Shown: positions 21,491 through 29,592 of the stretch, piece after piece
How the letters are laid out: each line of letters starts with the position of its first letter
Position numbering within the stretch: position 1 is the stretch's first letter
DNA from: JBBDZE01 sp040900345
GTDB taxonomy: Bacteria; Patescibacteriota; Minisyncoccia; Spechtbacterales; 2-12-FULL-38-22
DNA length: 32,024 nucleotides
Direction of reading: 5' to 3'
Assembly: GCA_040900345.1 (NCBI GenBank)
Contig: JBBDZE010000015.1
Span: forward strand, 1 to 32,024
Notes under the pieces: model-generated
The model's database searches: none
Seen by the model: the letters and a program-made list of their open reading frames with translations, nothing else
Told to the model about the DNA's origin: nothing
Made by a program: the position numbers and the translations under genes

Positions 21491-22126
21491 CTAACGGATG
21501 GGGGAAACATTCTGCGGTTGGAATCCAGCACTATCTTCCTCTACCGTGCCGCCAGTGGTTGGAGCGGCATTGGACGCCCGTTCGCCCCGATAATACATCA
21601 CGCCCCCCAGGGTTATCCGGTACACTTGCCCAGAAGCTTCGTTCCCGGGCGGGAGAACGACAATACTACGCGGTGAAAAAATACGGAGCGTTTTTTCTAT
21701 GCCCGCCAAAAAGTTAATATAGGCGTCATAACTGCCCTCAAGCGTCATGGACACCTCCACCTGGTCGAGCTTCTCTGCCCCTACAGCAGCTTCGCTCGCT
21801 TCGGGAACATCAACGGTGACCAGCACCATTCCGTGAGAACGTGCAAGTTCATCGACAATACTTGCGATGTCGTGCCGGTTGGAGTGCTCAGGTGCTGCGC
21901 GTTGCACCAACTCTTTTTCCTCAAAGCTCAAGCCCTCATAGAACGTGGCGGCGTCGCGAATACTTGCCCCTGTCTCCCGAACTACCTCCAGGTCGAGTTG
22001 TTCTGTCGTCCGCGCGGAGACCAAGGCGCGCGTCTCCCCTATCTTAGGCCAGACAAAGAACCATCCCAATATTGCAGCAACTACAATGGAAACGATAAAG
22101 AGTGAATTGTTATTGGAAGTTTCCAT
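21491..22126 (-). CDS. pilO: PilO-like pilus alignment protein
   Basis: A bitopic inner-membrane protein of 211 residues: an N-terminal membrane helix (LFIVSIVVAAILGWFFVWP), a coiled-coil segment (to about 90), and a ferredoxin-like domain (VSMTLEGSYDAYINFLAGIE, typical of PilO). It pairs with PilN to link PilM and PilC. The C-terminal tail is disordered. It starts 2 bases after the pilN stop. Confidence 0.85.
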   Translation of the reverse strand: METSNNNSLFIVSIVVAAILGWFFVWPKIGETRALVSARTTEQLDLEVVRETGASIRDAATFYEGLSFEEKELVQRAAPEHSNRHDIASIVDELARSHGMVLVTVDVPEASEAAVGAEKLDQVEVSMTLEGSYDAYINFLAGIEKTLRIFSPRSIVVLPPGNEASGQVYRITLGGVMYYRGERASNAAPTTGGTVEEDSAGFQPQNVSPIR

Positions 22127-22128
22127 GG

Positions 22129-22707
22129 CTATTCAAAAAAAGCGTATTGATTATTGAGCGTCAGGGTAGCCGAAAACTGAACCGCCCCGTCTGCCGTACG
22201 CGTAAACTCTCCCAGCTGAGCTTGGGAAACAAAATCCGTCCCATCACGCCACAAAACAAACTGCTGACCAACCGTTTCAAAACTTCCTGCACGACCCTCT
22301 ATCTCCACCAGGTATGCGGTATTCTCCTGAGCAAGGGCAAAATGCGTTATCTGCACATTGGGATGGGTTGCCGCGGCGAAATGGTCCGCAAACGTTGAAA
22401 ATATCGGCCGTGTGGCAATTACCTCTTGAATAGCTTGGGCGCGCGGTGCAAATTCAGCAAGTTCGTCCGTGGCAGGGAGGGTTTCCAACACTTCTTGTTT
22501 TTGAGCGTTCATGGTATTGATGGAGCGTTCTAGAAAAAACCCTATCCCCAGCACCCCGACATAGACCAAAGCGACTGCCGCCAAGATACTCAGAGCCATG
22601 GTCATGTTGCGATCGATGCGCACCCCTCCCAATAAAGCGTCCAAACCAAAGCGCTCCAGCGCTGACCTTTTTCGACTATTGGGAATAAGGGAAGTATTGG
22701 TGCTCAT
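22129..22707 (-). CDS. pilN: PilN-like pilus alignment protein
   Basis: The 192-residue protein has a cytoplasmic N-terminus with NTSLIPNS (the INLLP-like PilM-binding motif in weakened form), one membrane helix (MALSILAAVALVYVGVLGIG), a coiled coil, and a small extracytoplasmic domain. It begins 3 bases after pilM. The partner assignment follows from order M-N-O. Confidence 0.82.
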   Translation of the reverse strand: MSTNTSLIPNSRKRSALERFGLDALLGGVRIDRNMTMALSILAAVALVYVGVLGIGFFLERSINTMNAQKQEVLETLPATDELAEFAPRAQAIQEVIATRPIFSTFADHFAAATHPNVQITHFALAQENTAYLVEIEGRAGSFETVGQQFVLWRDGTDFVSQAQLGEFTRTADGAVQFSATLTLNNQYAFFE

Positions 22708-22710
22708 GGG

Positions 22711-23751
22711 TTACATTGTGCGAAGCGCCAAGCCAATGGCAATAGCGAACGAGGACGCCTTAGTCTTCATGGGTCCTTTCAGCTCTTCTGAAACTTCAAT
22801 ATGAGAAAGTGAGTCGCCGATGACCGTCGGAATATGCGCCCTCTGCTGAATATAATCAGACAACCCCGCCATATGAGCCGAGCCGCCTGTCATCACAATC
22901 TTTTGAGCCCGATTCCCTCCTTGGTTAATGTAATCCTCTACGATTTTTTCAATCTCTGCAATGATTTTGTCCAGGAGCGGTCCCAACAACTCGGCAACTT
23001 GCTTTTGGCCGGCCATCCCCTGCTCATGCTTCATAGTATCGGCCCGTTCAAGATCCACGGCCAAGCCGCGTGCCAAGGTGCGAGTGAATCCAAACCCCGA
23101 AACGTCGATGTTATGGTGCATCACGACCACCCCCTGTTCTACCACGCTGATATTTGAAGTACGCGAGCCGATATCCAACAGCACCACGGGGTCCTTGTTT
23201 TCGTCCAAGAGGGCGCGCGCGGCGCTGAATGTTTCCAACTCTACATGCTTCAACTCAAGCCCCAATGCCTTGGCGATTCGATAGTATTTCTCAATGACCT
23301 CGTTTGGTACGGCGACGGCCAAAACCTTGCTTTTTTGCTCACCTGAAAGATGTTCTATTTTTATCCAGTCAAACTGCACTTCGCTCATCGGCAGAGGAAT
23401 GTACTTGCGCGCCTCATATTGGACCGCCTGGTCCAGTTCATCTTCAGACAGCCCCGGTAGCTCCAAGAGCGTGGAGAAACTCGAAAAAAGCGGGATAGCA
23501 ATCGAAGCCTCCTTCGTAGAAATGCGTGCTCGTTCTAGCATCTGGCGTACGATTGCGATCACCTGCGTATCTAAAATCTTGAGTGCGCTGTAGTGGATGG
23601 CACTTCCCTTGCCGTTACCGGAATACTGCACGTAATTTGTGAGTCGCGCCCTATTGCCAACGTGTTCCAGTTCTACAACCTTAATGGAAGCAGTCCCGAT
23701 ATCTATTCCGAGCTGATATGATTGTCCTGTGCCGAAGGGTTTCCAGATCAT
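22711..23751 (-). CDS. pilM: PilM, actin-like pilus assembly ATPase
   Basis: PilM is the cytoplasmic actin-fold protein that binds the PilN N-terminus and connects to the motors. The 346-residue protein has phosphate-1 LGIDIGTASIKVVEL, phosphate-2 VVLLDIGSRTSNISVV, and the adenosine motif KIVMTGGSAHMAGL. The start at 23749-23751 (MIWKPFGTG) is preferred over an ATG at 23776-23778, because that ATG falls inside the -10 box TATAAT. A 6-bp hairpin lies 3 bases from the chosen start. It is the first gene of the pilus locus. Confidence 0.93.
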   Translation of the reverse strand: MIWKPFGTGQSYQLGIDIGTASIKVVELEHVGNRARLTNYVQYSGNGKGSAIHYSALKILDTQVIAIVRQMLERARISTKEASIAIPLFSSFSTLLELPGLSEDELDQAVQYEARKYIPLPMSEVQFDWIKIEHLSGEQKSKVLAVAVPNEVIEKYYRIAKALGLELKHVELETFSAARALLDENKDPVVLLDIGSRTSNISVVEQGVVVMHHNIDVSGFGFTRTLARGLAVDLERADTMKHEQGMAGQKQVAELLGPLLDKIIAEIEKIVEDYINQGGNRAQKIVMTGGSAHMAGLSDYIQQRAHIPTVIGDSLSHIEVSEELKGPMKTKASSFAIAIGLALRTM

Positions 23752-23754
23752 AGC

Positions 23755-23771
23755 CAGGACGAAATGTCCTG
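23755..23771. repeat. Start-adjacent hairpin of pilM
   Basis: CAGGAC (23755-23760) pairs with GTCCTG (23766-23771) around GAAAT. It leaves three bases before the pilM ATG. Confidence 0.6.
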
Positions 23772-23776
23772 CACTC

Positions 23777-23782
23777 ATTATA
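23777..23782 (-). promoter_or_regulatory. -10 box of the pilMNO operon
   Basis: TATAAT on the minus strand, 25 bases upstream of the chosen pilM start. The predicted leader is about 19 nt, nearly all of it the hairpin at 23755-23771. No good -35 is seen. Confidence 0.6.
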
Positions 23783-23813
23783 GGCGATTTAACAGGGTAC
23801 TGCTACGAGCGTC

Positions 23814-23822
23814 TTATCCACA
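23814..23822 (+). promoter_or_regulatory. Consensus DnaA box between pilM and clpC
   Basis: An exact TTATCCACA lies in the divergent pilM-clpC gap, 32 bases upstream of the pilM -10 box. The spacing relative to the -10 box is about the same as at the pilin promoter (16114-16122), though the orientation relative to transcription should be checked. Confidence 0.35.
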
Positions 23823-23878
23823 CGCGTGTGTGTACAAAAAGTGCTCTTGCCGCCCTTTTCCAAGACCCTCCTGCGTGC

Positions 23879-23884
23879 TACAAT
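23879..23884 (+). promoter_or_regulatory. Possible -10 box of clpC
   Basis: TACAAT lies 52 bases upstream of the clpC ATG. The -35 is weak, and no CtsR or CIRCE operator is visible. Confidence 0.4.
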
Positions 23885-23935
23885 TGCGGTACTTAATTAA
23901 TCATTGCCCGCTTATCATTTCATAAAAACCGCTTT

Positions 23936-26503
23936 ATGAAAGCACGCGACATTTTGATCCAACCCTTCGCCCAGCGGCTCACCGAGCGAGCTCGCCAGGC
24001 CATTGAGGCGTCCGTAGCTGCGGCAACAACCTACCCGCAAGCCGAGGCGCCGACCCAGGTGACAACCGACCACCTGATTTATGCGTTGCTGTGCGAAGAC
24101 GGCTCCATGGCCAAAAACGCCCTTGCCTTAAGCAACGTCAGCAAAACCAGCGTGCTTGCCTATCTACGCAAACATAAGGCGGCCGTGTCCGGACGCCGCG
24201 CAGCGCCCGCGCTTGAAATTGCCCCGCGCTATAAAAAAGCGCTCAAAAAAGCGGCCAACTACGCAATGCAGAACGGACAGCCCTACATAGGCACCGAGCA
24301 TTTGCTCTTCGGGGTTCTTGAAAAAGCCACCACCAACAGCGCTATTCCCACGCCCAAGGCAAAGAAAATGCGCAACTATCTCAACGAGCTCATCTTAAGC
24401 ACCGCCTCCTTTGATATGCTGGCCCACCCGCAGACGCGCAAAGAGCTGCGAGAACCCTTCCACCAGTGGGACCAGGACGACCGCGCCCCGCACAGCGGCC
24501 CTTTTGAACAGGACGAGGGCAGCGGATTGAGTTTTGCCACCAAAACGACCAAGCCGGGCAAAACGCCCGTCCTTGAAGGCTTTTGCGAAAATCTTTCGCG
24601 CCGCGCGAGCGAAGGCATGCTCGACCCGGTGGTGGGCCGAGAGGAGGAACTTAAGCGTATTATTCGCATTCTTTCTCGCCGCAACAAGAACAATCCCCTG
24701 CTCGTGGGCGAGCCGGGCGTGGGCAAGACCGCACTCGTCAACGGCTTGGCCCAACGCATTGAAATGGGCGACGTCCCGGGCAACCTCCTCAATAAACGTA
24801 TCTATTCGCTCAACCTCAACGCCCTCATCGCCGGCACCATGTTCCGTGGAGAATTTGAAGAGCGCATGCGCGACTTGGTCCACGAGGCCTCGCACGAAGA
24901 CGTTATCCTTTTTATTGATGAAATCCATACCATCGTTGGCGCCGGCTCGGCCCAGGGCTCCTTGGACGCGGCCAACATCATAAAACCAGCACTCGTCAAC
25001 GGCCGCTTCCAGTGCATTGGCGCCACCACGTTTGACGAATACACGAAAAGCATTGAAAAGGACGGGGCGCTTGACCGAAGGTTCCAGCGCATCGTCATTC
25101 AGGAAGAAACTCCCGAACAATCGGTACGCACGCTGCGCCAGCTCAAGCCCATGTATGAGGAGCATCACCACGTCGCCATTGCCGACGAGGTCATTCGCCT
25201 GGCCGTAGACTTGGCCACCAAATATCTGCCCAACCGCTCCCTTCCCGACAAAGCACTCGACATTCTCGATGAAGCCGCCAGTAAGGTCAAAACCGATACC
25301 ATCAGCAACGAAAGCGTTCGCTATGTTCAGGCCCTTGAGCGCCAGCTGGAACGCGTAACGGAAGAAAAAGAACACGCCCTGGAACGCGAACACTACAACA
25401 AGGCTCTCACCATGAAGCACAAAGAAGAAGTGCTATCCCAAGCCCTGGGCAAGTTCGCCACCACCGAGCCGCCGGCACCCAAACATCTTTCGCTTCCCAA
25501 GGCCGCCGTATATGAGGTACTCGCCGAAATGACGGGCGTCCCCTTGACCACCATTACCAAGCAGGAAGCCGCATCGTTGCAAACGCTTACCGAGCGACTG
25601 CAAAGCCGTGTCATCGGCCAGAACGACGCAGTCGAAAAAGTCACCCAGGCCATTCGCCGTAACCGCACCGGTGTGCGCCGCGGCAACCGTCCCGTCGGTT
25701 CGTTCCTCTTTATGGGCCCAAGCGGCGTGGGCAAAACGGAGCTGGCCAAAGCCGTTGCCGAGGATATCATGGGTACGCGCCCTCGCGGTGCCGTGAACAT
25801 GCCGGCCCTCATTCGTTTGGACATGTCCGAATTTTCCGAACCCCACACCCTCGCGCGCCTCATTGGGGCGCCCCCGGGATACGTAGGCTACGAAGAGGCC
25901 GGTTTTTTGACCGAACGCATCAAACGCACGCCCTACGCTGTGGTGCTCTTTGACGAAATAGAAAAGGCTCACCCGCGTATTTTCAATGTGCTCCTACAAA
26001 TCCTGGAAGAGGGCATCCTTACCGACTCTCATGGCAAAACGGCCAACTTCAAGCATGCGGTCATTATCATGACCTCCAACATCGGCTCGGATAAACTGCG
26101 CAACGCGAGCACTCTGGGATTCCAGGCTGAACACTCCACCGAACAGGACCGCCGGACACTTGCCATGGCCGCGCTCAAAGACACCATGCGCCCCGAAATC
26201 ATCAATCGCATCGACCACATTGTCATCTTCAAGGACCTCGATACCAAAGCGCTTGAGCGCATCGCAACGATACAGCTGGCCGAGGTTGTCGAACGCCTCA
26301 CCGGCACGCTCAAAATAGAACTCAAGCCCGGGGTGGCTGCGTGGGTAGCTCGCGCGGCACAAGAAAAGGACACGGGCGCTCGCGGCATTCGTGCCGCAAT
26401 TGAAGAACACCTGGAAGAACAACTCGCCGAGCATGTTTTGGCCGGCACGAGCCATGTACGCCTCTCCGTCTACCGCGGCAAACTCCACGTAAAAGCTTCC
26501 TAA
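23936..26503 (+). CDS. clpC: ATP-dependent unfoldase ClpC
   Basis: A class I Clp ATPase that unfolds proteins for ClpP. The 855-residue protein has the two-part Clp N domain (about 1-155), a linker with acidic residues, AAA-1 with Walker A GEPGVGKT (258-265) and Walker B ILFIDE (324-329), a middle coiled-coil region of ClpC rather than ClpB length (about 460-505), AAA-2 with Walker A GPSGVGKT (594-601), and Walker B VVLFDE (669-674). The ClpP-docking loop LGF is at 727-729, which supports protease partnership. No clpP gene is in the window. The start MKARDILIQP has no strong Shine-Dalgarno. comF follows after 5 bases. Confidence 0.95.
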   Translation: MKARDILIQPFAQRLTERARQAIEASVAAATTYPQAEAPTQVTTDHLIYALLCEDGSMAKNALALSNVSKTSVLAYLRKHKAAVSGRRAAPALEIAPRYKKALKKAANYAMQNGQPYIGTEHLLFGVLEKATTNSAIPTPKAKKMRNYLNELILSTASFDMLAHPQTRKELREPFHQWDQDDRAPHSGPFEQDEGSGLSFATKTTKPGKTPVLEGFCENLSRRASEGMLDPVVGREEELKRIIRILSRRNKNNPLLVGEPGVGKTALVNGLAQRIEMGDVPGNLLNKRIYSLNLNALIAGTMFRGEFEERMRDLVHEASHEDVILFIDEIHTIVGAGSAQGSLDAANIIKPALVNGRFQCIGATTFDEYTKSIEKDGALDRRFQRIVIQEETPEQSVRTLRQLKPMYEEHHHVAIADEVIRLAVDLATKYLPNRSLPDKALDILDEAASKVKTDTISNESVRYVQALERQLERVTEEKEHALEREHYNKALTMKHKEEVLSQALGKFATTEPPAPKHLSLPKAAVYEVLAEMTGVPLTTITKQEAASLQTLTERLQSRVIGQNDAVEKVTQAIRRNRTGVRRGNRPVGSFLFMGPSGVGKTELAKAVAEDIMGTRPRGAVNMPALIRLDMSEFSEPHTLARLIGAPPGYVGYEEAGFLTERIKRTPYAVVLFDEIEKAHPRIFNVLLQILEEGILTDSHGKTANFKHAVIIMTSNIGSDKLRNASTLGFQAEHSTEQDRRTLAMAALKDTMRPEIINRIDHIVIFKDLDTKALERIATIQLAEVVERLTGTLKIELKPGVAAWVARAAQEKDTGARGIRAAIEEHLEEQLAEHVLAGTSHVRLSVYRGKLHVKAS

Positions 26504-26508
26504 ATATC

Positions 26509-27228
26509 ATGCAGCCGCTGACATTCCTCACGTCGGCTCGCGAAGCCGCGCTTGATTTTCTTTTTCCCCGACGCTGCTATGGCTGCGCTCGGTGGGGGTT
26601 GTACTGGTGCGCCGCATGCTCAAGCGCAGCAACGCTTCCCCACGCGCGATGCCCCCACTGCGACGCGCGCGTGCCTTTTGGCCGCCTGTCTGCGCGCTGT
26701 CGGCGGGAGCTTAGCCTCACCGGTATCTTTACCTGCGCCTCCTACCAGACACCCTCGCTCCAGCGCCTACTGCACGATCTTAAATTCAAATACGCCTTCG
26801 CGCTGGCCGAGCCTCTGGCCGATATGGCTGTTGCCTGGTGCGCGCAGGGAGGCTACGCGGACGCGTTGGCTCGTATGGACATGCTCCTGCCCGTCCCCAG
26901 CCACCACCGTCGCGCCAAAGAACGAGGCTTTAACCCCGCCGCGCGCATTGCCAAGCGCGTTGCCCAACGCATGGGTATTCCCTACCGCGACAACGTCCTC
27001 GTCAAACCAAGAGCAACCGAGCGCCAGGTTGAAGTTGCCACACGCACAAAACGCCTCGAAAATGTTGTCGGGGCGTTTGCCGTTACCGATGTCTCTGCTA
27101 TTGTCGGCAAGCGCGTGCTCTTGGTCGACGACGTCGTCACCACCGGTGCGACCCTCAAAGAGTGCGCCCGCACCCTGCGCCACGCGGGCGCCAAAGAGGT
27201 CTGGGCGCTTGCTATTGCCAAGGACTAG
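26509..27228 (+). CDS. comF: ComF-family phosphoribosyltransferase-like competence protein
   Basis: The 239-residue protein has an N-terminal four-Cys zinc knuckle (CYGCARWGLYWCAAC and CPHC), the ComF signature SYQTPSLQRLLHDLKFKYAF, and a C-terminal PRTase loop VLLVDDVVTTGATL. ComF is needed for transformation in several bacteria and is thought to act in the cytoplasm near DNA import. Here it follows clpC in an apparent two-gene operon and lies across from the pilus locus. A terminator follows the stop codon directly. Confidence 0.92.
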   Translation: MQPLTFLTSAREAALDFLFPRRCYGCARWGLYWCAACSSAATLPHARCPHCDARVPFGRLSARCRRELSLTGIFTCASYQTPSLQRLLHDLKFKYAFALAEPLADMAVAWCAQGGYADALARMDMLLPVPSHHRRAKERGFNPAARIAKRVAQRMGIPYRDNVLVKPRATERQVEVATRTKRLENVVGAFAVTDVSAIVGKRVLLVDDVVTTGATLKECARTLRHAGAKEVWALAIAKD

Positions 27229-27229
27229 C

Positions 27230-27269
27230 CCTAACAAAACCCCCGCCAGCTGGCGGGGGTTTTGTTAGG
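27230..27269. terminator. Bidirectional terminator, perfect 40-bp palindrome
   Basis: A 20-bp stem with no loop bases left over (centre CCAGCTGG), with AAAA and TTTT in the arms. It ends comF on the plus strand and the converging PH-domain gene on the minus strand, whose stop codon is inside the palindrome (27265-27267). The central CCGCCAGCTGGCGG also occurs inserted at 19277-19290. Confidence 0.85.
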
Positions 27270-27864
27270 TGGAAGAAAGCGTATCTGGCGAACGATTGGG
27301 TTCCTCGTGCATCGGCACGCCTTTCTCTTTATGCAGCACCAAGAGCGCTGCTTTCACTTTCTCCGGATCGCGCAGGCCGCGCAACACCACCTCACGCTCG
27401 GCGCCGGCCGTCTGAATGTGCAGCGTGCCAAACTTCAGGAACGTAGCCAGCATACCTTCCATCTCAAACTTAATGTCCTGAATGTTACGCAGTGGAATGG
27501 TGGCCACATCGCGCGAGAAAAACCCCAACTGTTCAATATCAATGACACGCGAATTGGTGATGACGAGCACATCCAAATAATAATCCGTCCAAGCGCTAAA
27601 GGCCATCATCCACATTAGCAAAAGCCACGCCGACATAAAAAATGTACCAACAAAAACCGTGTCACGCTGAGTGAACGCCTCCGCCACGCCCGGCCATACA
27701 TTATTCATAAGATCGGCCAAGGTTCCGGCGTTCAACAGTAATCCCCCGAGAAGCACCACGGCGAGCAAAGAAAATAGCGCCAGCCCCGTCAGCCGCCCGG
27801 CCACGGTTATCCAGTGACGCCTAGCCTGCAAGATAATTTGTTCGCCTTCTTCAAATTGTGTCAT
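27265..27864 (-). CDS. Membrane protein with bacterial PH domain
   Basis: The 199-residue protein begins MTQFEEGEQIILQARRHW. Two membrane helices (LTGLALFSLLAVVLLGGLLL and FVGTFFMSAWLLLMWMMAF) precede YYLDVLVITNSRVIDIEQLG and FSRDVATIPLRNIQDIKFEM, the core of the bacterial PH (bPH2, YdbS/YdbT-like) domain. Function in this family is not established beyond a membrane or stress role. The start at 27862-27864 overlaps the upstream stop by four bases (ATGA), so the two genes are translationally coupled. Confidence 0.85.
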   Translation of the reverse strand: MTQFEEGEQIILQARRHWITVAGRLTGLALFSLLAVVLLGGLLLNAGTLADLMNNVWPGVAEAFTQRDTVFVGTFFMSAWLLLMWMMAFSAWTDYYLDVLVITNSRVIDIEQLGFFSRDVATIPLRNIQDIKFEMEGMLATFLKFGTLHIQTAGAEREVVLRGLRDPEKVKAALLVLHKEKGVPMHEEPNRSPDTLSST

Positions 27865-28076
27865 AGCGCCAAGTATAGGGCTAGCGAGAGTACCATGCCG
27901 ACCACAAAAATACTGCCCACGCCGAGAAACCACCGTATCAACCTGACGCGCAGCCTCTCCTCTACCTCATAGCGTTGCCAGTGATAACGCAACGTTAAAG
28001 CGACCGCGCCAAAAAGCAGCAAACTAAGTATGAGTACACCGAGAAGAATGTAGCTGATTAACAGGGCAGTTTCCAT
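27861..28076 (-). CDS. Small two-span membrane protein
   Basis: From METALLISYI the product has 71 residues, with one helix LLISYILLGVLILSLLLFGA, a basic loop (RYHWQRYEVEERLRVRLIRW) and a second helix (FLGVGSIFVVGMVLSLALYL). No family is recognised. The start at 28074-28076 is preferred over the ATG at 28083-28085, because that one lies in the -10 box. The spacing would make the mRNA leaderless. It is coupled by ATGA overlap to the PH-domain gene and probably works with it. Confidence 0.7.
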   Translation of the reverse strand: METALLISYILLGVLILSLLLFGAVALTLRYHWQRYEVEERLRVRLIRWFLGVGSIFVVGMVLSLALYLAL

Positions 28077-28083
28077 TAGGTTC

Positions 28084-28089
28084 ATTATA
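28084..28089 (-). promoter_or_regulatory. -10 box of the small-membrane/PH-domain operon
   Basis: TATAAT on the minus strand lies seven bases before the ATG at 28074-28076, so transcription would start at or next to the start codon. The -35 region falls within the preceding terminator stem. Confidence 0.6.
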
Positions 28090-28090
28090 T

Positions 28091-28122
28091 ACTAAAACAC
28101 CCGCCTTGAAGCGGGTGTTTTA
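28091..28122 (-). terminator. Terminator of the trypsin-like protease gene
   Basis: CTAAAACACCCGC pairs with GCGGGTGTTTTAG around six bases. It lies 20 bases beyond the protease stop codon, and the next promoter's -10 box follows it. Confidence 0.8.
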
Positions 28123-28141
28123 GTGCAGGAATAATCAAGAG

Positions 28142-28840
28142 CTAAACACCACCCAACAGACCTTTCACTGCATTTATTGGCTTTGCTCCAGCAATGTGCA
28201 TCGGCCCCCTTATGTCCAGGTCACTATATTTCGGATTTTGAGACCTGATACTAAAAGCGATGCTCATTACTCCGACTACCCTATTTGTCTCCGCATCAAT
28301 CAAGGGAGCACCGCTATTACCTGGGTTGCTAATAGCATCCACAATGAACCAGTTACGCGGGTACTCCGGATCCTGCCCGTCTTGCTTTACGTTGCTCACT
28401 ATTGCTTTGTTAACAATCAGCGTAATGCCAAACCCTTCATTCATAAGTTGGGCGGCGTAAGGGAACCCGACGAAGTACATATCTTGTCCCACTTCAACAT
28501 CCTCAGAGTCACCTAACTCTAGTGGCTTGAGGAGTGTTTGTTCGCAGTCTTTCACCTGAAAGACTGCGACATCATTCTTGTCATCCTTGCCAATCAGAGA
28601 TAGCGGACGCCACGCATACCGCTCCAGGCCACGCTCCTCTTGCTCGGTCATTACCATGGCCATCAATTTTGGTTGAAATTCTAATGGGGTTTGGTTATAG
28701 ATGTGGGCCACGGTCAAAATCTTGCCGTCGTCAGAAATGCAAAAGCCACTACCCGTAATGGTTACCCTACCCGGAGCGGGACTAAAGCCGATCGCAACGA
28801 CAGATGCACGCGTTCCTTTAACCTTTTCCTGTAGACTCAT
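28142..28840 (-). CDS. Cytosolic trypsin-like serine protease
   Basis: The 232-residue protein has the chymotrypsin/DegP-type fold with catalytic His46 (LTVAHIYN), Asp90 (KNDVAVFQV) and Ser176 (NPGNSGAPLID). There is no signal peptide, membrane helix or PDZ domain, so it probably acts in the cytoplasm. Such stand-alone proteases occur in bacterial conflict systems as well as in quality control. The upstream unknown gene overlaps its start by 23 bases, which implies a joint function. The substrate is unknown. Confidence 0.85.
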   Translation of the reverse strand: MSLQEKVKGTRASVVAIGFSPAPGRVTITGSGFCISDDGKILTVAHIYNQTPLEFQPKLMAMVMTEQEERGLERYAWRPLSLIGKDDKNDVAVFQVKDCEQTLLKPLELGDSEDVEVGQDMYFVGFPYAAQLMNEGFGITLIVNKAIVSNVKQDGQDPEYPRNWFIVDAISNPGNSGAPLIDAETNRVVGVMSIAFSIRSQNPKYSDLDIRGPMHIAGAKPINAVKGLLGGV

Positions 28841-29402
28841 AGGTAGTAGAAATTAGTCTTTTTTGCAACCAAATAAACCTTTTCTCGTCCCCCGACTTCA
28901 GGGGCGCTAAGTTTCGCCCCAGAAGAACAAAGAGCAACATATATACTGCGCGCATAAGATCAGCGTGCTGTTTAAACGCGTTTTGCCTAAGAAGGGCTGC
29001 TGGAAGTTTGGTGGTTACTATAGCTGCGCCTACTGTACCGGTGAGGAGCACTGAGCTATCATTGCCCAGCAACCCGATTAATCCAAATGTGAATTCAGTT
29101 GTCCCGGTGGCAATAATTATTTCTACGGTTTCGTTACCACCCTTCTCTAACCCCCGAGAAGAACTGAACAGCTCAGGAAGTACTGCGTCAACCTTCGAAG
29201 CCAGAGAACCGTTACTTTCTGTGTTATGTAGGCTAGTTGTAACACGACAAAGCTCGCCGACCCTTGCGGCTGATGTGTGGTAGACATTGTTGTCTACGAA
29301 TTGTATGGGGGCTGTAGTCGCAGTGATTGCTTCTAAATTAACCTGCCTCCTTACGTAGACTGGCGCCCTAGTAAATACATCCTTGGAGAAAATGTTCGCC
29401 AT
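28818..29402 (-). CDS. Unknown protein encoded with the trypsin-like protease
   Basis: The 194-residue protein matches no family I know. Residues 90-150 hold a glycine-rich hydrophobic stretch (TFGLIGLLGNDSSVLLTGTV, then GAAIVTTKLPAALL) and 165-180 another hydrophobic helix (AVYMLLFVLLGR). The N-terminal half is polar (QVNLEAITATTAPIQFVDNN). It may insert in or act on membranes, but this is a guess. The start (29400-29402) lies 33 bases downstream of the 3' end of tRNA-Ser, a common integration site for accessory genes. Confidence 0.6.
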   Translation of the reverse strand: MANIFSKDVFTRAPVYVRRQVNLEAITATTAPIQFVDNNVYHTSAARVGELCRVTTSLHNTESNGSLASKVDAVLPELFSSSRGLEKGGNETVEIIIATGTTEFTFGLIGLLGNDSSVLLTGTVGAAIVTTKLPAALLRQNAFKQHADLMRAVYMLLFVLLGRNLAPLKSGDEKRFIWLQKRLISTTYESTGKG

Positions 29403-29435
29403 ACTCTGGTTACATTGCTATATGGGGATCTGCGG

Positions 29436-29520
29436 CGGCGGGAGAGGGATTCGAACCCCCGGTACCTTGCGGTACAACTGTTTTCAAGACAGTCCCGTTC
29501 GTCCGCTCCGGCATCCCGCC
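29436..29520 (-). tRNA. tRNA-Ser (TGA)
   Basis: Acceptor GGCGGGA/TCCCGCC, anticodon stem ACTGT/ACAGT with loop CTTGAAA, long class II variable arm (TACC GCAA GGTA), T-arm with GG-TTCGAAT-CC, discriminator G. CCA is not encoded. Confidence 0.95.
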
Positions 29521-29552
29521 ACGCTTAAACTATGCCACACTTTCAGTCTTTA

Positions 29553-29592
29553 CGCCATCGCTTTACGTAATTAATTACGTAAAGCGATGGCG
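29553..29592. repeat. Perfect 40-bp palindrome overlapping a gene end
   Basis: Bases 29553-29572 are the exact reverse complement of 29573-29592 (outer CGCCATCGCTTTACGTAATT). The stop codon and last codons of the DUF6580-like gene lie in it. No T-run follows, so it is not a standard terminator. Confidence 0.85.

Noticed and set aside
24395..25420. 341-codon open frame on the minus strand
   Set aside because: It lies antisense within clpC, whose protein has full domain conservation; its translation shows no family motifs.
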